Assembly: GCA_951812925.1 (NCBI GenBank)
Contig: OX638368.1
Span: 17,857,187 to 17,921,186, forward strand
Source: Calliopum simillimum
Lineage: Eukaryota > Arthropoda > Insecta > Diptera > Lauxaniidae
Direction: 5' to 3'
DNA: 64,000 nt
Shown here: piece after piece, positions 10,236-20,247 of the stretch
How the letters are laid out: each line of letters begins with the position of its first letter
Position numbering within the stretch: the first letter of the stretch is position 1
Translations under genes and position numbers: made by a program
The notes under the pieces: generated by a model
What the model was told of the DNA's origin: nothing
Databases searched by the model: none
Seen by the model: only the letters and a program-made list of their open reading frames with translations

Positions 10236-10646
10236 TTACATATCATTCATCAATATATCCTCCAGCTGGAGCAGTTCGAGTTCGTCCATTACTCCGCGAT
10301 TAACAGCGTTAACGTTAATGTTGGCGGCGGCAGCGGCGGCAGGATCGAGGGCGGCAGCGCCGGCGGCAGCACCGGGATTTTGCCGCTCTAGTCTGGCAGG
10401 GTGGCCAGGCGGCAGAGCTTCACGTAGAAGCCGTATAACCACATTTTGCCGGACGTTCTGCTCCCGGTTCTGCCGCTGTATTTGGGCCACTGCTCGCAGC
10501 AGCCCATCGACCCTGGCGTTGGTGCTCCGCTGCACTGACATGTTTCTTGAATAGTTTGCTTGTATTAAGTTGAGCAAGTCGTCATTGCTTCTTAATACGT
10601 TGCGCCTTTGGTTATTGTGGTGGTGGCGTCTGAAGTTGTTATTCAT
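10236..10646 (-). CDS. Unrecognised 136-aa protein, possibly a Harbinger second ORF
   Basis: GC-rich frame in an AT-rich setting. It starts at an ATG directly after a good splice acceptor (TATTTCAG). A matching donor (AAAG/GTAAG) at 10705 would define a 59-nt intron in the 5' leader. The N-terminal 30 residues are rich in N, H and R. Residues about 40-85 are Q/R-rich and may form a coiled coil (RAVAQIQRQNREQ). An alanine-rich tract follows, then an acidic-hydrophobic tail (DELELLQLEDILMNDM) like a short activation or dimerisation motif. It lies on the same strand as, and 1.1 kb downstream of, a PIF/Harbinger transposase. Those elements often carry a second DNA-binding ORF, so this could be its remnant, but no Myb/SANT motif is visible. 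The alanine-rich plus-strand frame over it is a shadow. Confidence 0.5.
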   Translation of the reverse strand: MNNNFRRHHHNNQRRNVLRSNDDLLNLIQANYSRNMSVQRSTNARVDGLLRAVAQIQRQNREQNVRQNVVIRLLREALPPGHPARLERQNPGAAAGAAALDPAAAAAANINVNAVNRGVMDELELLQLEDILMNDM

Positions 10647-10705
10647 CTGAAATATTTATAAATTTAATATTTATTTATTATTTATATATTAATAAAAAAA
10701 CTTAC

Positions 10706-11293
10706 CTTTACAATTTTTTAACAATTCACCTCAAAGCTGTGATTCACAATTTTTCTTCTGAATGATGGCTTGGCTTCGTTTGAAATGAACGTTTTTGGAG
10801 CAGTGCTGCCAAATTCCTCAAAACGCTTTTGCAGTTTTGGAGATGCCACCTACAGCTTTTTCAAAATCAAGTAATAAAATCGGCCGACAAAAAAACCAAA
10901 AGTATCGTCACGGCATTTTATAGGACAAATAACTCTTATAAGCACAAATCTCTTTCCACAAACTTATTATATACCCCTATAGATCAATATTCAACAGTTA
11001 TTACAAGTCGACATTTTTTCATGCATATTGAATTTGTATGGTGGCACCTGGTGATAGACATTTTTTTTGTACGGTGGCACAGCGCTATAAGTGTGGGCGG
11101 TACACATGGCACTCAACGTGTTAAAGTAATTCAGCTATTGTCAACATTTTTTTATATGTTACATTTATTTGTACTTACTAAAAAATTTAAATACACATCA
11201 AAAGGGTTTTGTGCCAACAATATGCGACACTTCACTTGAAAAACTTTAATTATATGATTTATGTGAAAAATGTTTACTTAAAAAATCTAAATA
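10706..11293. other. Intergenic, with one reverse copy of the GCC/CACGTG motif
   Basis: Around 11035-11130 are TGGTGGCAC, GTGGCACAG and GGGCGGTACACATGGCAC, followed by ACTCAACGTGTTAA. The last block mirrors TTAACACGTTGAGTGC at 1765, so these may be opposite ends or separate copies of one element. No supported gene; the plus-strand frames are AT-rich and featureless. Confidence 0.4.
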
Positions 11294-11654
11294 AGGGGCT
11301 GTTCATAAATTATTTCACACGAATTTCAAGATTTTCGGACCCTACCTCCCACATGTCACACTCAGTCACATTTTTACTGAACACCCCCCCTATTTGTAGC
11401 ATCACACTCTGACCTTTTATACCTTAAAATTAATTGAACGATTTTTTTTTTTTAATTTTAGTTTTACATAACATTCTATTTTCAACACGTCAACTATTGT
11501 CTCAATCTTGTTAGTTTTTTGTGAAGAAAGAGCTTGAAAATTTCGAAATTTTTTTGATTCGATGAATTGTGTGACATCATACTTTCCAAGACCCCCTCTG
11601 TCACAAATTTTTAAAGCCCCCCTAAATGTGTGACGTAATTTATGAACAGCCTCT
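11294..11654. repeat. MITE with GGGGCTGTTCATAAATTA ends
   Basis: Left end GGGGCTGTTCATAAATTA; right end TAATTTATGAACAGCCTC. Subterminal CCACATGTCACACT...AACACCCCCCC and its approximate complement GGGGGGC...TGTGTGAC lie inside. It sits between the putative accessory ORF and the Harbinger transposase. The ends resemble those of the 13268-13423 element. Confidence 0.75.
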
Positions 11655-11734
11655 AAATATAAATATATAAATTTTAAAATCACATCGTCCCTTTTATAAA
11701 TTCCATTTAAATGATTACTCTTTTCTTCAGGGTG

Positions 11735-13077
11735 TCAATTTTCTTCTTCATCTTCAATTTTCTTCTTCTTGAGAGGAATTGTTCCTTCTTCAAAATCCAA
11801 ATCGTCGAAGATTATACAAATGTTGTGCACAACACAAGCGCTAACTAATATATTAACTATATTACTTAAATTAGTTAGATCGGTTAGGTGCGAAAGTCTC
11901 CTGAATCGCGTCTTTAACAAGCCAAAGGCATTTTCCACTACAATTCTTGTAGATAAATGAAGTTCGTTAAATTCTCGCTGTTGCTCTAAGCTACCACAAT
12001 CATCAAGAGGAGGCACTAACCAGCTTGTGCACGGATAAGTTGAATCACCCACAATATACGATTCGTCGGGAAATAAAACTGAGCAGTCTGTCTGAATTCT
12101 ACTATAAAGATCGGAACTGAAAAGAATATCGGTATCCTCCAGAGACCCTGGTCCACCACAAGTAATATCGATGAATTTCATATCAGCATCGACGACTCCC
12201 TGAAGGACTAAACTATATCCATGTAGTAGATTATAGTAGTGCCTCTTATTAACTGTGGGAGCTTTTATGCGAACACGAATGCAGCCTATTACTCCTATGA
12301 CTCCAGGCATATTTTTCCTTGTTAGAAATTTAATTTTGTTTTCTTCCGCTGCGGCGCCCTGTGGCCATTTAACATATTCGTCACCAACGGAAATGAACCA
12401 AGATGTCACCTCGCAAACTGCCGCCCAAGCAGTAGATTTAGCCACTCCAAATATGTCTCCAAGTTGTGTTATATTATCGGTGTTGCCTATGTACCAAATG
12501 TAAATATACATTTTTAGTTTGGGGTCCAACTTTACTCTCCCACCGCCATGAGTTCTCTGTGCAACACTGCCAGAATATTTTTCTATAAAAGGCAAAAAGC
12601 TTTTTTATTAACAAATCATTGCAAATATGTATCAATCTCTTGAAAACTTCATGTTTATATTGAAGTTTTTTTAAGAGTTTACAAAGGACATGTTTTGTAA
12701 AATACCTTCATTATTCTACATTTACGATCGTACCTATTAAAAAGTTTGCAGTTTCTCGTCGCATCCTCATATTTGAGCTAAACTTTTTATCATTGTAAGC
12801 ATCAATTTCTTTAACACACAAATCAGATTTGAGTCGTTCATTAATTTCTACTAGCTCCTCATCTGGGCTGGAATCTTGTGAGGTTGAATCATCCGAGCTG
12901 GAACCGGAGGAAATTAGGCTTAAAACTTCTTCGGCAGTTCTCATTAAAAGATTATCTCGATCAACCAAGAGCGATAAAATCTGAAATGGTTTATGTACAT
13001 ACTCGCATTATGTTTATGGAATATACTCAAAACTATATTTGAAAACGTTTTACCATATCTCGATCTGAATTGCTCAT
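11735..13077 (-). CDS. PIF/Harbinger transposase (HARBI1-like nuclease), three exons
   Basis: Exons by splice signal and phase: 13077-13054 (ATG, 8 codons, donor GTAAAA), 12980-12734 (acceptor TTTCAG, donor GTACGA) and 12582-11735 (acceptor TTATAG). The joined frame is 372 codons plus stop, close to the 350-400 aa usual for the family. The second junction restores the family block 'RRETANFLI-EKYS'. The DDE_Tnp_4 triad is visible: D in 'GVVDADMKFID', D in 'YIVGDSTYP' and E in 'IVVENAFGLLKTRF'. The N-terminal helix-turn-helix region is 'LGDIFGVAKSTAWAAV'. The frame has no lesion. No convincing terminal repeats flank it, so it may be an intact transposase or a domesticated HARBI1-type gene. The large exon alone was previously readable from an internal TTG at 12595, which is not its real start. 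Confidence 0.8.
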
Positions 13078-13267
13078 TTTGTTCTAAAAAAGTTTTTTGT
13101 AGTCTTGCAAATATTCAAAATATTAAACAGAATCAGCTGCAACTAGAGCTGTGTAAATTTCTCAATACTTATCGATATTTTGTCAGTGTTACCAATTAAC
13201 TGTTTTATTCGTAAAAATAAAAACTTAAAACGCAACTCAAATTGTGTTTTTCCCTCGGTGACCTATA

Positions 13268-13423
13268 GGGGCTGCCATAAACTCCGTGACGCTCCTAGGG
13301 GTGGGGAGGATTTGAGCAAGCGTCACGCTTGGTGTATTTTATTTATTTTTTGTATGAAGCTACCGTCACATAGGGGGGTTCAATAAATCGAATTTTAGCG
13401 TCACGGAGCTTATGGACAGCCCC
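13268..13423. repeat. Short MITE, GGGGCTG(T)CCATAA ends
   Basis: Left GGGGCTGCCATAAACTCCGTG and right CACGGAGCTTATGGACAGCCCC are complementary over about 30 bp with one gap (CGTGACGCT / AGCGTCACG). Flanking ATA on both sides could be a 3-bp duplication. Length 156 bp; no coding. Confidence 0.85.
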
Positions 13424-13481
13424 ATATGTTCGTATCAATACTTCAACTAGGTAATAAATAGCCTGTTTCCACCACAGCTTT

Positions 13482-13909
13482 AAAGGGCCGTGCACACGTA
13501 CAGTCTTACCTGCGCAAGCAGTATACTAAATTTTCATAGCAACATGACGTCTAGAAAAAATTTTATTTTCATTTGAATTGTTTTTTCTTTTGTATGTTTT
13601 CCAAAATAAATCAATGAAAAAACGCAAAATTTTCATGACAGAGCTATCACAATCAATAAAAATGCATTTGAAGACTGCAATTAAAGCGACAGATTGAAGG
13701 CACGGCCTGTACGCCGTCCACACGTTTCAACTTGCCTGTGCAAGCTTAGTTTGCACAAAAAAATCTTTAGAAATTCAAAGAAAGCACAGGCCGCACTTTT
13801 GAACTGCGCAAACTTGACTTTTGCCGTCCACACGTACAGACTTACTTGCACAAACCAGTTTGCACAGGTAAATCTTGAGGCAAAACTGTGCGTGTAGACG
13901 GCCCTTAAA
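13482..13909. repeat. MITE with GGGCCGT-CACACG ends, internally duplicated
   Basis: Left AAAGGGCCGTGCACACGTAC; right GTGCGTGTAGACGGCCCTTA. The pattern (GCCGTCCACACGT plus 'cttgc..gtgcaa' pairs) appears again inside near 13700-13870, so one copy seems to have inserted into or duplicated within another. Open frames here, on both strands, are products of the inverted repeat. Confidence 0.7.
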
Positions 13910-14541
13910 AGGTGATTTAATGCAGTTTCTGGATTTAGCGCTAAATCTGGGCATTGATCCCATGATACCATACAATAATTAATGTTAGGTTTAACTTAAA
14001 TCTGAAATTTAACTTAAATCGGAGATATAACATTAATCACAGCAAGGCTACCGATTTTGGGAATTTTCAACCTAGTGACACCCCTGAAACTTTGACAATT
14101 GGCATAAACACAAAGCAAATCAAAGATATATATTAAGAAGAAAATTAAATACAAGTTTAGTTTTGAGATTTATGAAAATTTAAATTTATTCTGAATTTCG
14201 ACTTGTTTTTTTTTATAACTTTGCAATGGTGACACTTAAGAGAACTCTGGTTGAACAAGATTGTGCATCAAAAATGATGATTTAGGAGTTAACTAGTTGT
14301 AGTATTGAGGTGGCGATACGTATGAATAGCTATGCTGTGTAAACAAATTTTGAGAAACGTTTGTGAAAGCAACAATAAATGTGCTTAATTTAACATAGAT
14401 AAATAAGTGTGCTAATTTATCAAAGGAATTTATTCTTTCGCCCAGTTAAGCATTTCAGACACTGAGAGTTGCATTTAAAAAGGCCGTCGGCACCAGAATT
14501 TACAATTATATAAGATTTAAATAAATAACTATTTCTTTCAG
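13910..14541. other. Upstream region of the SCCPDH-like gene
   Basis: AT-rich, with ACTTAAAT(C/A)TGAAATTTAACTTAAAT repeats near 13990-14030. The missing first coding exon of the downstream gene should lie here or further upstream. I could not identify it: no ATG with an in-phase donor stood out. Confidence 0.35.
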
Positions 14542-16222
14542 ACTATTTTCACAAGCACTTAAAAACCGATAAATTAGATGTCATAATTTTTGGTGCGACT
14601 GGATTTGCTGGCAGACAGACGGTTCAAGAAGCTGTAAATATTTTAAAAAATTTACACTGGGGTATAGCTGGAAGGAATAGGGTATTCTATTCATTAAGTA
14701 AGCTGATAACATTATATTAAATATTTCAAATTAAATATAGGATAAACTTGATGAAACTCTAGAAACAATTGGCTCAAAAACACAAACTGATCTTTCTAAA
14801 ACACCTGTTGTTATCGTAAATGCACATGACTATAATGGACTTGCTTTTATGGCGAAACAATGTCGGGTAATTTATATGTGCATACATATGTTAATAGATT
14901 TGAAAACCAAAACTATTTCAATGTTTAAAATAATGCTACATTTACATAGATTATAATCAATTGTTGTGGACCATATCTAGACACTGGTGAGAATCTTATC
15001 AGAGCATGCATATCATCTGGCACACATTATGTTGATATATGTGCTGAGCCATATTTTATGGAGCTAATGCAATTGAAATATCAAGAACAAGCAAAAGAGA
15101 ATAACGTTTACATAATAGCAGGTTGTGGATTTCAATCATTTCCCATTGATATTGGTATTAATTTTATAAATGCGAATTCTAAAGGTATGAAAATTGAAAA
15201 ATTTAATCATATTTTGTATAATATAAAAAAGTTTATATATATAAAAGTTTGCAGGTACAATAAACTATATTGAGGCCTATATAGAATTAAGGACAACCGA
15301 CCAAAGAGGTTATAGCACATTAGGGAGTGCAGTTGCTTGGGAAAGTTTTATTTCAGCAATGGGAACCATTGCGGAAATGCCAAACATACGAAAAGAGTTG
15401 TTTAAAAAGGAATTGCCAAAACTAGAACCACAGGCAGATTACAGGTTAGTTATGAAGGTTACATATCAAATTATTAATATCCACAACGTTTACTTTTAGA
15501 GGCTTATTGCATGAGTCGGAATTTATTTGTGGTGTTTCTCTGCCGTTTTCATTTGTATCCCTTCAAAATATTGAACGTTCACAACATCATTTTTATGAGG
15601 AAAATAATAAACGACCTATACAATTTTTAAGTTATCTTGTATTTCCGTAAGTTACGGTTCTTTGTATGATATCATATTTTTGAATAGGTTTTATTGTTTC
15701 AGGACATATGCCACTGCTATAATGTTTTTCATATGGTACTTCTTAGTTGCTATTTTAGCACAAATACAATGTACACGCGATATACTAAAGAAGTATCCGA
15801 AAATATTTTCGTTTGGACTTTTTACTGAATGTGGCCCTACAGAAGAAGATATGGAGAATGTGTTCTTTAGAATAACTTTTAACGCTGTAGGTTGGTTGGG
15901 ATGTAAAAGAAGCATATCTAATGCGCATAATAAGCCTTATGATAATAATGCAATTGTAAAAGTATGTGGAATAAATCCAATATATGGAGTTTCTGCAGTT
16001 ACTCTTCTGTGCAGCGCAGTTACGATCTTATACGAAAAGGAAAAAATTCCAGGAAGGTGAGATAAACATATTGCATATCTACTTTATCTTTGCAAGAAAA
16101 GTATAACATAAAATTTTAGGGGAGGAGTCTTAACACCTGGTGCCGCATTTGCAAAGACTAGTGTTATTTCCGAACTAGAGAAATATGATTATGGCTTGAA
16201 ATTTGAGTTCAATAATGAATAA
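14542..16222 (+). CDS. SCCPDH: Saccharopine dehydrogenase-like oxidoreductase (SCCPDH family)
   Basis: Seven in-phase exons: 14542-14681, 14741-14866, 14950-15184, 15255-15444, 15500-15646, 15703-16056 and 16120-16222. All have GT/AG borders. They give 430 residues, the usual family length, so the missing first exon can add only a few residues. The N-terminus has the Rossmann loop 'VIIFGATGFAG', followed by 'WGIAGRN'. Then come 'INCCGPYLDTGE', 'THYVDICAEP' and 'IIAGCGFQSFPIDIG', all matching family blocks. The 'TYATAIMFFIWYFLVAILA' segment near residue 285 is the family's hydrophobic patch, consistent with membrane or lipid-droplet association. The C-terminus has 'GGVLTPGAAFAKT..I.EL'. The true substrate of the animal proteins is unsettled; lysine catabolism should not be assumed. 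An AATAAA overlaps the stop region. Confidence 0.9.
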
Positions 16223-16427
16223 AAGAATATTCAGTTGTCTAATCAAGTTCAAAAAATGCAAGACTGGTTTAAGGCTGAAGATGTTAATTCTTTTGTAAAT
16301 AAATATTAAATTGAAAAATAAAAGGGTTTACCCATTCAACGCGTGGAAAATTCTGCACTTTGTACTTTTCAAAAGTTTGTTTCAAGGTGACACCACTTTG
16401 TAATTGATATATGAACTTTGTATTAGT
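16223..16427. other. 3' flank of the SCCPDH-like gene
   Basis: AATAAA-type signals occur at 16218 and near 16300-16320. No other feature is seen. Confidence 0.4.
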
Positions 16428-16562
16428 GAAGTCACACGAAGGGCACGGGCAAGGGGGGCACTTCGAGTTTGTAGGCAAACAGAGGGAAATGAAAGCACCA
16501 CTTCCCTCCGCTTGCCTACAAATTTGACGTGCCCCACGTTTCCGAGCCCTTCGTGTGACTTC
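16428..16562. repeat. Short palindromic MITE, GAAGTCACACGAAGGGC ends
   Basis: GAAGTCACACGAAGGGC and its complement GCCCTTCGTGTGACTTC bound a 135-bp, GC-richer hairpin. The arms continue through GGGGCAC / GTGCCCC and TTTGTAGGCAA / TTGCCTACAAA. Readable frames on both strands are due to the symmetry. Confidence 0.85.
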
Positions 16563-17029
16563 CCTATATGGAGAATTATTTCCGCATCGATTAAGTAGTG
16601 TAAAACAGCGCGGAAATTTCCTTCCTGCGAACATCTTATTTTTATCGGTTTTTAAATCCATATTTGTTATGATTTTGATGCAAGAAATAACACAAATTTT
16701 AAAAGGATAGAACGTTTTGAATTATGAATTTGCTGTTTATTTACACGGCTTTGATTTGATTTATGGGGCGCTCATTCCGTTCGTGGAAAACTATGAAATG
16801 CGAAACTTTCCGCGGTTTCAAAGACTTTTTTTATAACACTTGAAGCAGATCTCTGGTAAGAGTATTATAAGCTGTGTTTTTGACCATAGTTTATCTGTAC
16901 TTGTCCAAAGCACTTTTATTAATAGGTTTAAACAAAGCACATTTGTTGTTGCTTTCCCATACGTTTCTCAAAATTTGTTTACATAGAGACAGCTAAACTG
17001 TCGTCAAAAACACAGCTAAAATACAATTA
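16563..17029. other. Intergenic, unassigned
   Basis: Contains a diverged inverted pair: AGCTGTGTTTTTGAC near 16870 and GTCAAAAACACAGCT near 17003, with AGACAGCTAAACTG beside it. A further small foldback of about 150 bp is possible. No gene is seen. Confidence 0.4.
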
Positions 17030-17161
17030 GGGTATTTCTTAAAACGTGCAAATGCTTCGAAATCCTCGTTAACTCGTAATAATTGTCAAAATCAATACGA
17101 ATTTTGACAGTTTTACGAGCTACGATGTTTTCAAGGCATTTACACGTTTTATGGAATATCC
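17030..17161. repeat. Short palindromic MITE, family A copy 2
   Basis: Ends GGTATTTCTTAAAACGTG...CACGTTTTATGGAATATCC. The interior shares CTTCGAAA-CCTCGTTA-CTCGTAA-AATTGTCAAAATCAATAC with the copy at 3376-3493. It lies about 250 bp upstream of the IscU start. Confidence 0.8.
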
Positions 17162-17415
17162 TCAATAATAATACCTTTTTACGTTTTCACTAATTTTGAG
17201 TTGAATATTACCCGTTTAACGTAAATTAACTTTTGTTGGCATCACTGTAACGACCATTAAATAATACGCAGTTGATTTGATATTTGACAGTTTAGTTGAC
17301 AACTTTCATAGAAATAAAAGGATTTCGTCGGCGAACAATAGCATCTAGCATAATCTCTTGTATAATTTCACAATAAAATTGTTGGCATAAAATTTGGAAA
17401 ATAATTTATTGAAAA

Positions 17416-19685
17416 ATGTCTCTAACTCGCGCCTCCCGTCTACTGCAATCGCAGCTAAAGCGCGTACAAAGTGTTCCAGTGGCATTATATCATGAAAATG
17501 TAAGTAAATCAGGTGTTCTTGTCCAGCGGAGCACATAAGTTTCGCGGCTTTGTCTAGGTCTTTCGTAATCAAAATATATATTTACATACTACATACACAG
17601 GTATGTGTATATTATTAATTTTTGCTTATATTTTTAATATTTGTTGGAACGATTTGCCAAAAAGTGCGTATTAACGCTTATCAGTCACGTTGCATGATAA
17701 GAACTTAATGACCTAATAATTTCACTTTTGTTGTCTAAATAAGTAAACCATTGATATCGAAAAGTAATATAAGAAATACAGGACATGAACCTCACAAAAA
17801 AAAAAAAAAGTAAAAGGGATAGTTATCAAAACATTTATGTGTATTCGTTGATAAGGTATTCAAGAATTCAATTCAATTTATAAAATATCACTTAGCTCAT
17901 TTGATATTTAAGTTTAGGTCGATACATTATAGGAGGAGCATAAGGTCGATACATATAGAATTGTGGAATTTCACAATAAAATCATAGATATAAAAGTGCA
18001 AAAGTGATTTAAAAATGGCTTTAAGACTAGCATCATGTCTTTTGCAATAGCGCATACAGTGGCGCTCTATCATGATAACGTAAGTAAGCCAGGTTCTGGT
18101 TCTTGATAGATGTCTATGAAGCACATATAAAGCTACATTCTGAATACAAAATACTATAATATACATATAGTTACCGTATGCATTAAAATACTTATAATTT
18201 AGAGTAAGAATTTCTTACTAAGAAATGGTTTCAAATTAAATTTGAGGCCTATTGTTATTTCGGAGCAGCAACTATCTCACAAATTTGAAAAATGTATGGT
18301 AGGCTGTATCGAAATGTATGGACACGATTTAAAATCCAATTCCATTCCCAAATTGTACAACAGGAAAGAAGTCAATTCAAGAAATATATTTTTTTTCACT
18401 TTAAAATTCTTTCATAGGTCCCCAATTGGCTCTTATTTATAAGTGTGATCTTACACTGGAGCCTATTTAACCATACATTTTTTTTTAATAAACACCATAG
18501 AACTCTATTCGCGGTCTAAAACAAATTTTCATAGACAATTGTACGAAGTGCAGGAGTGTCAGCAATGGAATAAGAAACTATTATTTTCAAACTAATATTT
18601 TTTGTACATCATTGTATTCGATTCATTATCAATTATGCATCCAAATTTTAAAGGGATCGAACCACGGGCATTCGGCAAGGGGTATTCTATTTTTGAGCGC
18701 AAAATCTTACTTATCGCTTCATGCGCGTCGTTCGGTCCCTCTCTCAATTTGGATGCATAATTTTTTTTTGATGATGAATCGAGTACCATGATGTTCTTTT
18801 GAAAAAAATGTACCGACAAATGGGTTCAGTTCAAAAAATAACCGTTTTTTATTTTTTTGCTGACATTCCTGCACGTCATACAATGTCTATGAAAATTTGC
18901 ATATGTAAGTTGTTTTAGACCGCGAATCGAGGCCTATGGAGCTTATTGGAAAAAAATTTACCGTTGAACAGGCTTCAGTGCAATATCACAGGTTTTTATA
19001 AATAAGCGCCATTTGGGACCAGGAATTTATTTTAAAGTGAAAAAAAAAACTATTTTCCGGAATTGTCTTTCCTCCCTGTTTCATAATTTGGGCGTGGAAT
19101 TGGGTGTTCGCTTATCGATACTCACTAATATTTAGCCCAAAAAGCATTTGTTATTGTTTAACAGTGCTGTAGCTTCGGTTTTGTTTTGTATTTGCCCTGA
19201 GATAATTAGACATTATATTTACTGAACTGAAAAGGATAGCTTAGCATCCGCATTTACTGTGCTATGTTTCGATATTAAAAAAAACGTTTGTTTTTATTAT
19301 ACCATAGGTTGTAGAGCACTATGAGAATCCGCGCAATGTTGGATCTATGGATAAAAAAGACATCAGTGTTGGCACTGGCCTTGTGGGTGCACCAGCATGT
19401 GGTGATGTTATGAAATTGCAAATTAAAGTTGATAAAGATGGAAAAATTGTTGATGCAAAATTTAAAACATTTGGCTGTGGTTCGGCTATTGCTAGCAGCT
19501 CTTTGGCAACTGAATGGGTTAAGGGCAAGACTATTGATGAGGCTGGTAAATTAAAGAATACCGATATTGCAAAAGAATTACGTTTACCACCCGTAAAACT
19601 ACATTGCTCAATGTTGGCTGAGGATGCCATAAAAGCTGCACTCGCCGATTACAAAGTTAAGCAGCAAAATAAAGCGCAAAACTAA
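17416..19685 (+). CDS. IscU: Iron-sulfur cluster assembly scaffold protein IscU
   Basis: Two exons: 17416-17499 (28 codons, donor GTAAGT) and 19308-19685 (acceptor ACCATAG), joined in phase 0, giving 153 residues. Exon 1 (MSLTRASRLLQSQLKRVQ) is rich in R, S and L with no acidic residue, as expected of a mitochondrial presequence. The mature part starts YHENVVEHYENPRNVGS. The three cluster ligands are present: C59 ('PACGD', with D61), C85 ('FGCGSA') and C128 ('KLHCSML', with H127). The chaperone-binding motif LPPVK is at 121-125. In mitochondria IscU receives sulfur from the NFS1 complex and iron, builds a [2Fe-2S] cluster and hands it on through the HSP70/HSC20 system. AATAAA lies just past the stop. 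The 1.8-kb intron holds a decayed copy of exon 1 and a foldback element. Confidence 0.97.
17940..18120 (+). pseudogene. Decayed tandem duplicate of IscU exon 1
   Basis: 18015-18079 reads ATGGCTTTAAGACTAGC... and aligns to IscU exon 1 (17416-17499) over its whole length. It ends GTGGCGCTCTATCATGATAAC followed by the same donor GTAAGTAAG and CAGGT. Upstream, AATTTCACAATAAAAT also matches 17366-17382, so promoter-proximal sequence was copied too. About 9-nt and 10-nt deletions and an in-frame TAG after codon 11 destroy the presequence. It cannot encode a working alternative first exon as it stands, though it could still act as a leader or competing 5' splice site. Confidence 0.8.
18300..19125. 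repeat. Foldback element in the IscU intron
   Basis: Arms of more than 250 bp. Left blocks: TCGAAATG, AATTCCATTCCCAAATTGT, AAATTCTTTCATAGGTCCC and GCGGTCTAAAACAAATTTTC. Right blocks: GAAAATTTGC, GTTTTAGACCGCGAATCGA, GGGACCAGGAATTTATTTT and AATTTGGGCGTGGAATTGGG. The centre is near 18700 (ATTATGCATCCAAATT / AATTTGGATGCATAAT). It has no coding capacity and diverged arms, so it is old. Confidence 0.75.
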
Positions 19686-20247
19686 AAATAAATAAATATG
19701 AAAGAACAATGCAAGTAGCGTAAATTATATACACCCATTTAATGTCGTTTAAAATATTTGGAGAGCAGCCTTTGTCGAGGAATATACAGGAATGATAAAG
19801 AAATTGGTCGTAAACTAAAACTGTAAGTATCATTACTTGAATTTTATTTATAAATCTGCCATTGGAAGCTAAATAATTGCACTAAAAAATTTGTCGTTTT
19901 CGTAGTTATAAATATGTATAGTAATACACCGCCAAAAATTTTTATGGCATTAGTATGTAGTCTTAATTCAGATATCATGCATACCAACATTTTCAGTAAA
20001 GTCACTTTACATACAAAAGCTTCAAAAAATTCATATAAAAATTCCCGGGAATATTGATTCACGATAACCCCCAATATCTCCAAAAAGATTCGTCCTAGAA
20101 AAAAAGTCATGCATTTTGTAGAACGTTCAATTCCCTATAAGAGTTTCTTCGAACTGCTTTTTCGTCCGAATTACCGTTCGAGAGATATCGCGATCTAGAA
20201 ATCATCAAAATTGAACATTGAATATTTTTCATTTAATTTGAAAGCTA
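19686..20247. other. IscU 3' flank and AT-rich spacer
   Basis: Contains at 20045-20085 the string TTCCCGGGAATATTGATTCACGATAACC, matching one arm of the MITE at 43891-44016. It is therefore a solo or decayed end of that family. No gene is seen. Confidence 0.45.

Noticed and set aside
10318..10554. Alanine-rich plus-strand frame (LAAAAAAGSRAAAPAAAPG...)
   Set aside because: It is the reverse strand of the GC-rich minus gene 10236-10646. The minus frame has splice signals and balanced composition.
13681..13975. Cysteine-containing small frames on both strands
   Set aside because: They lie inside the GGGCCGT-ended MITE and mirror each other.
16284..16661. 125-aa minus frame and 64-aa plus frame over the same place
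   Set aside because: Both are generated by the palindromic MITE 16428-16562.
18592..18819. 75-aa minus frame in the IscU intron
   Set aside because: It is the centre of a foldback element; composition and symmetry explain it.
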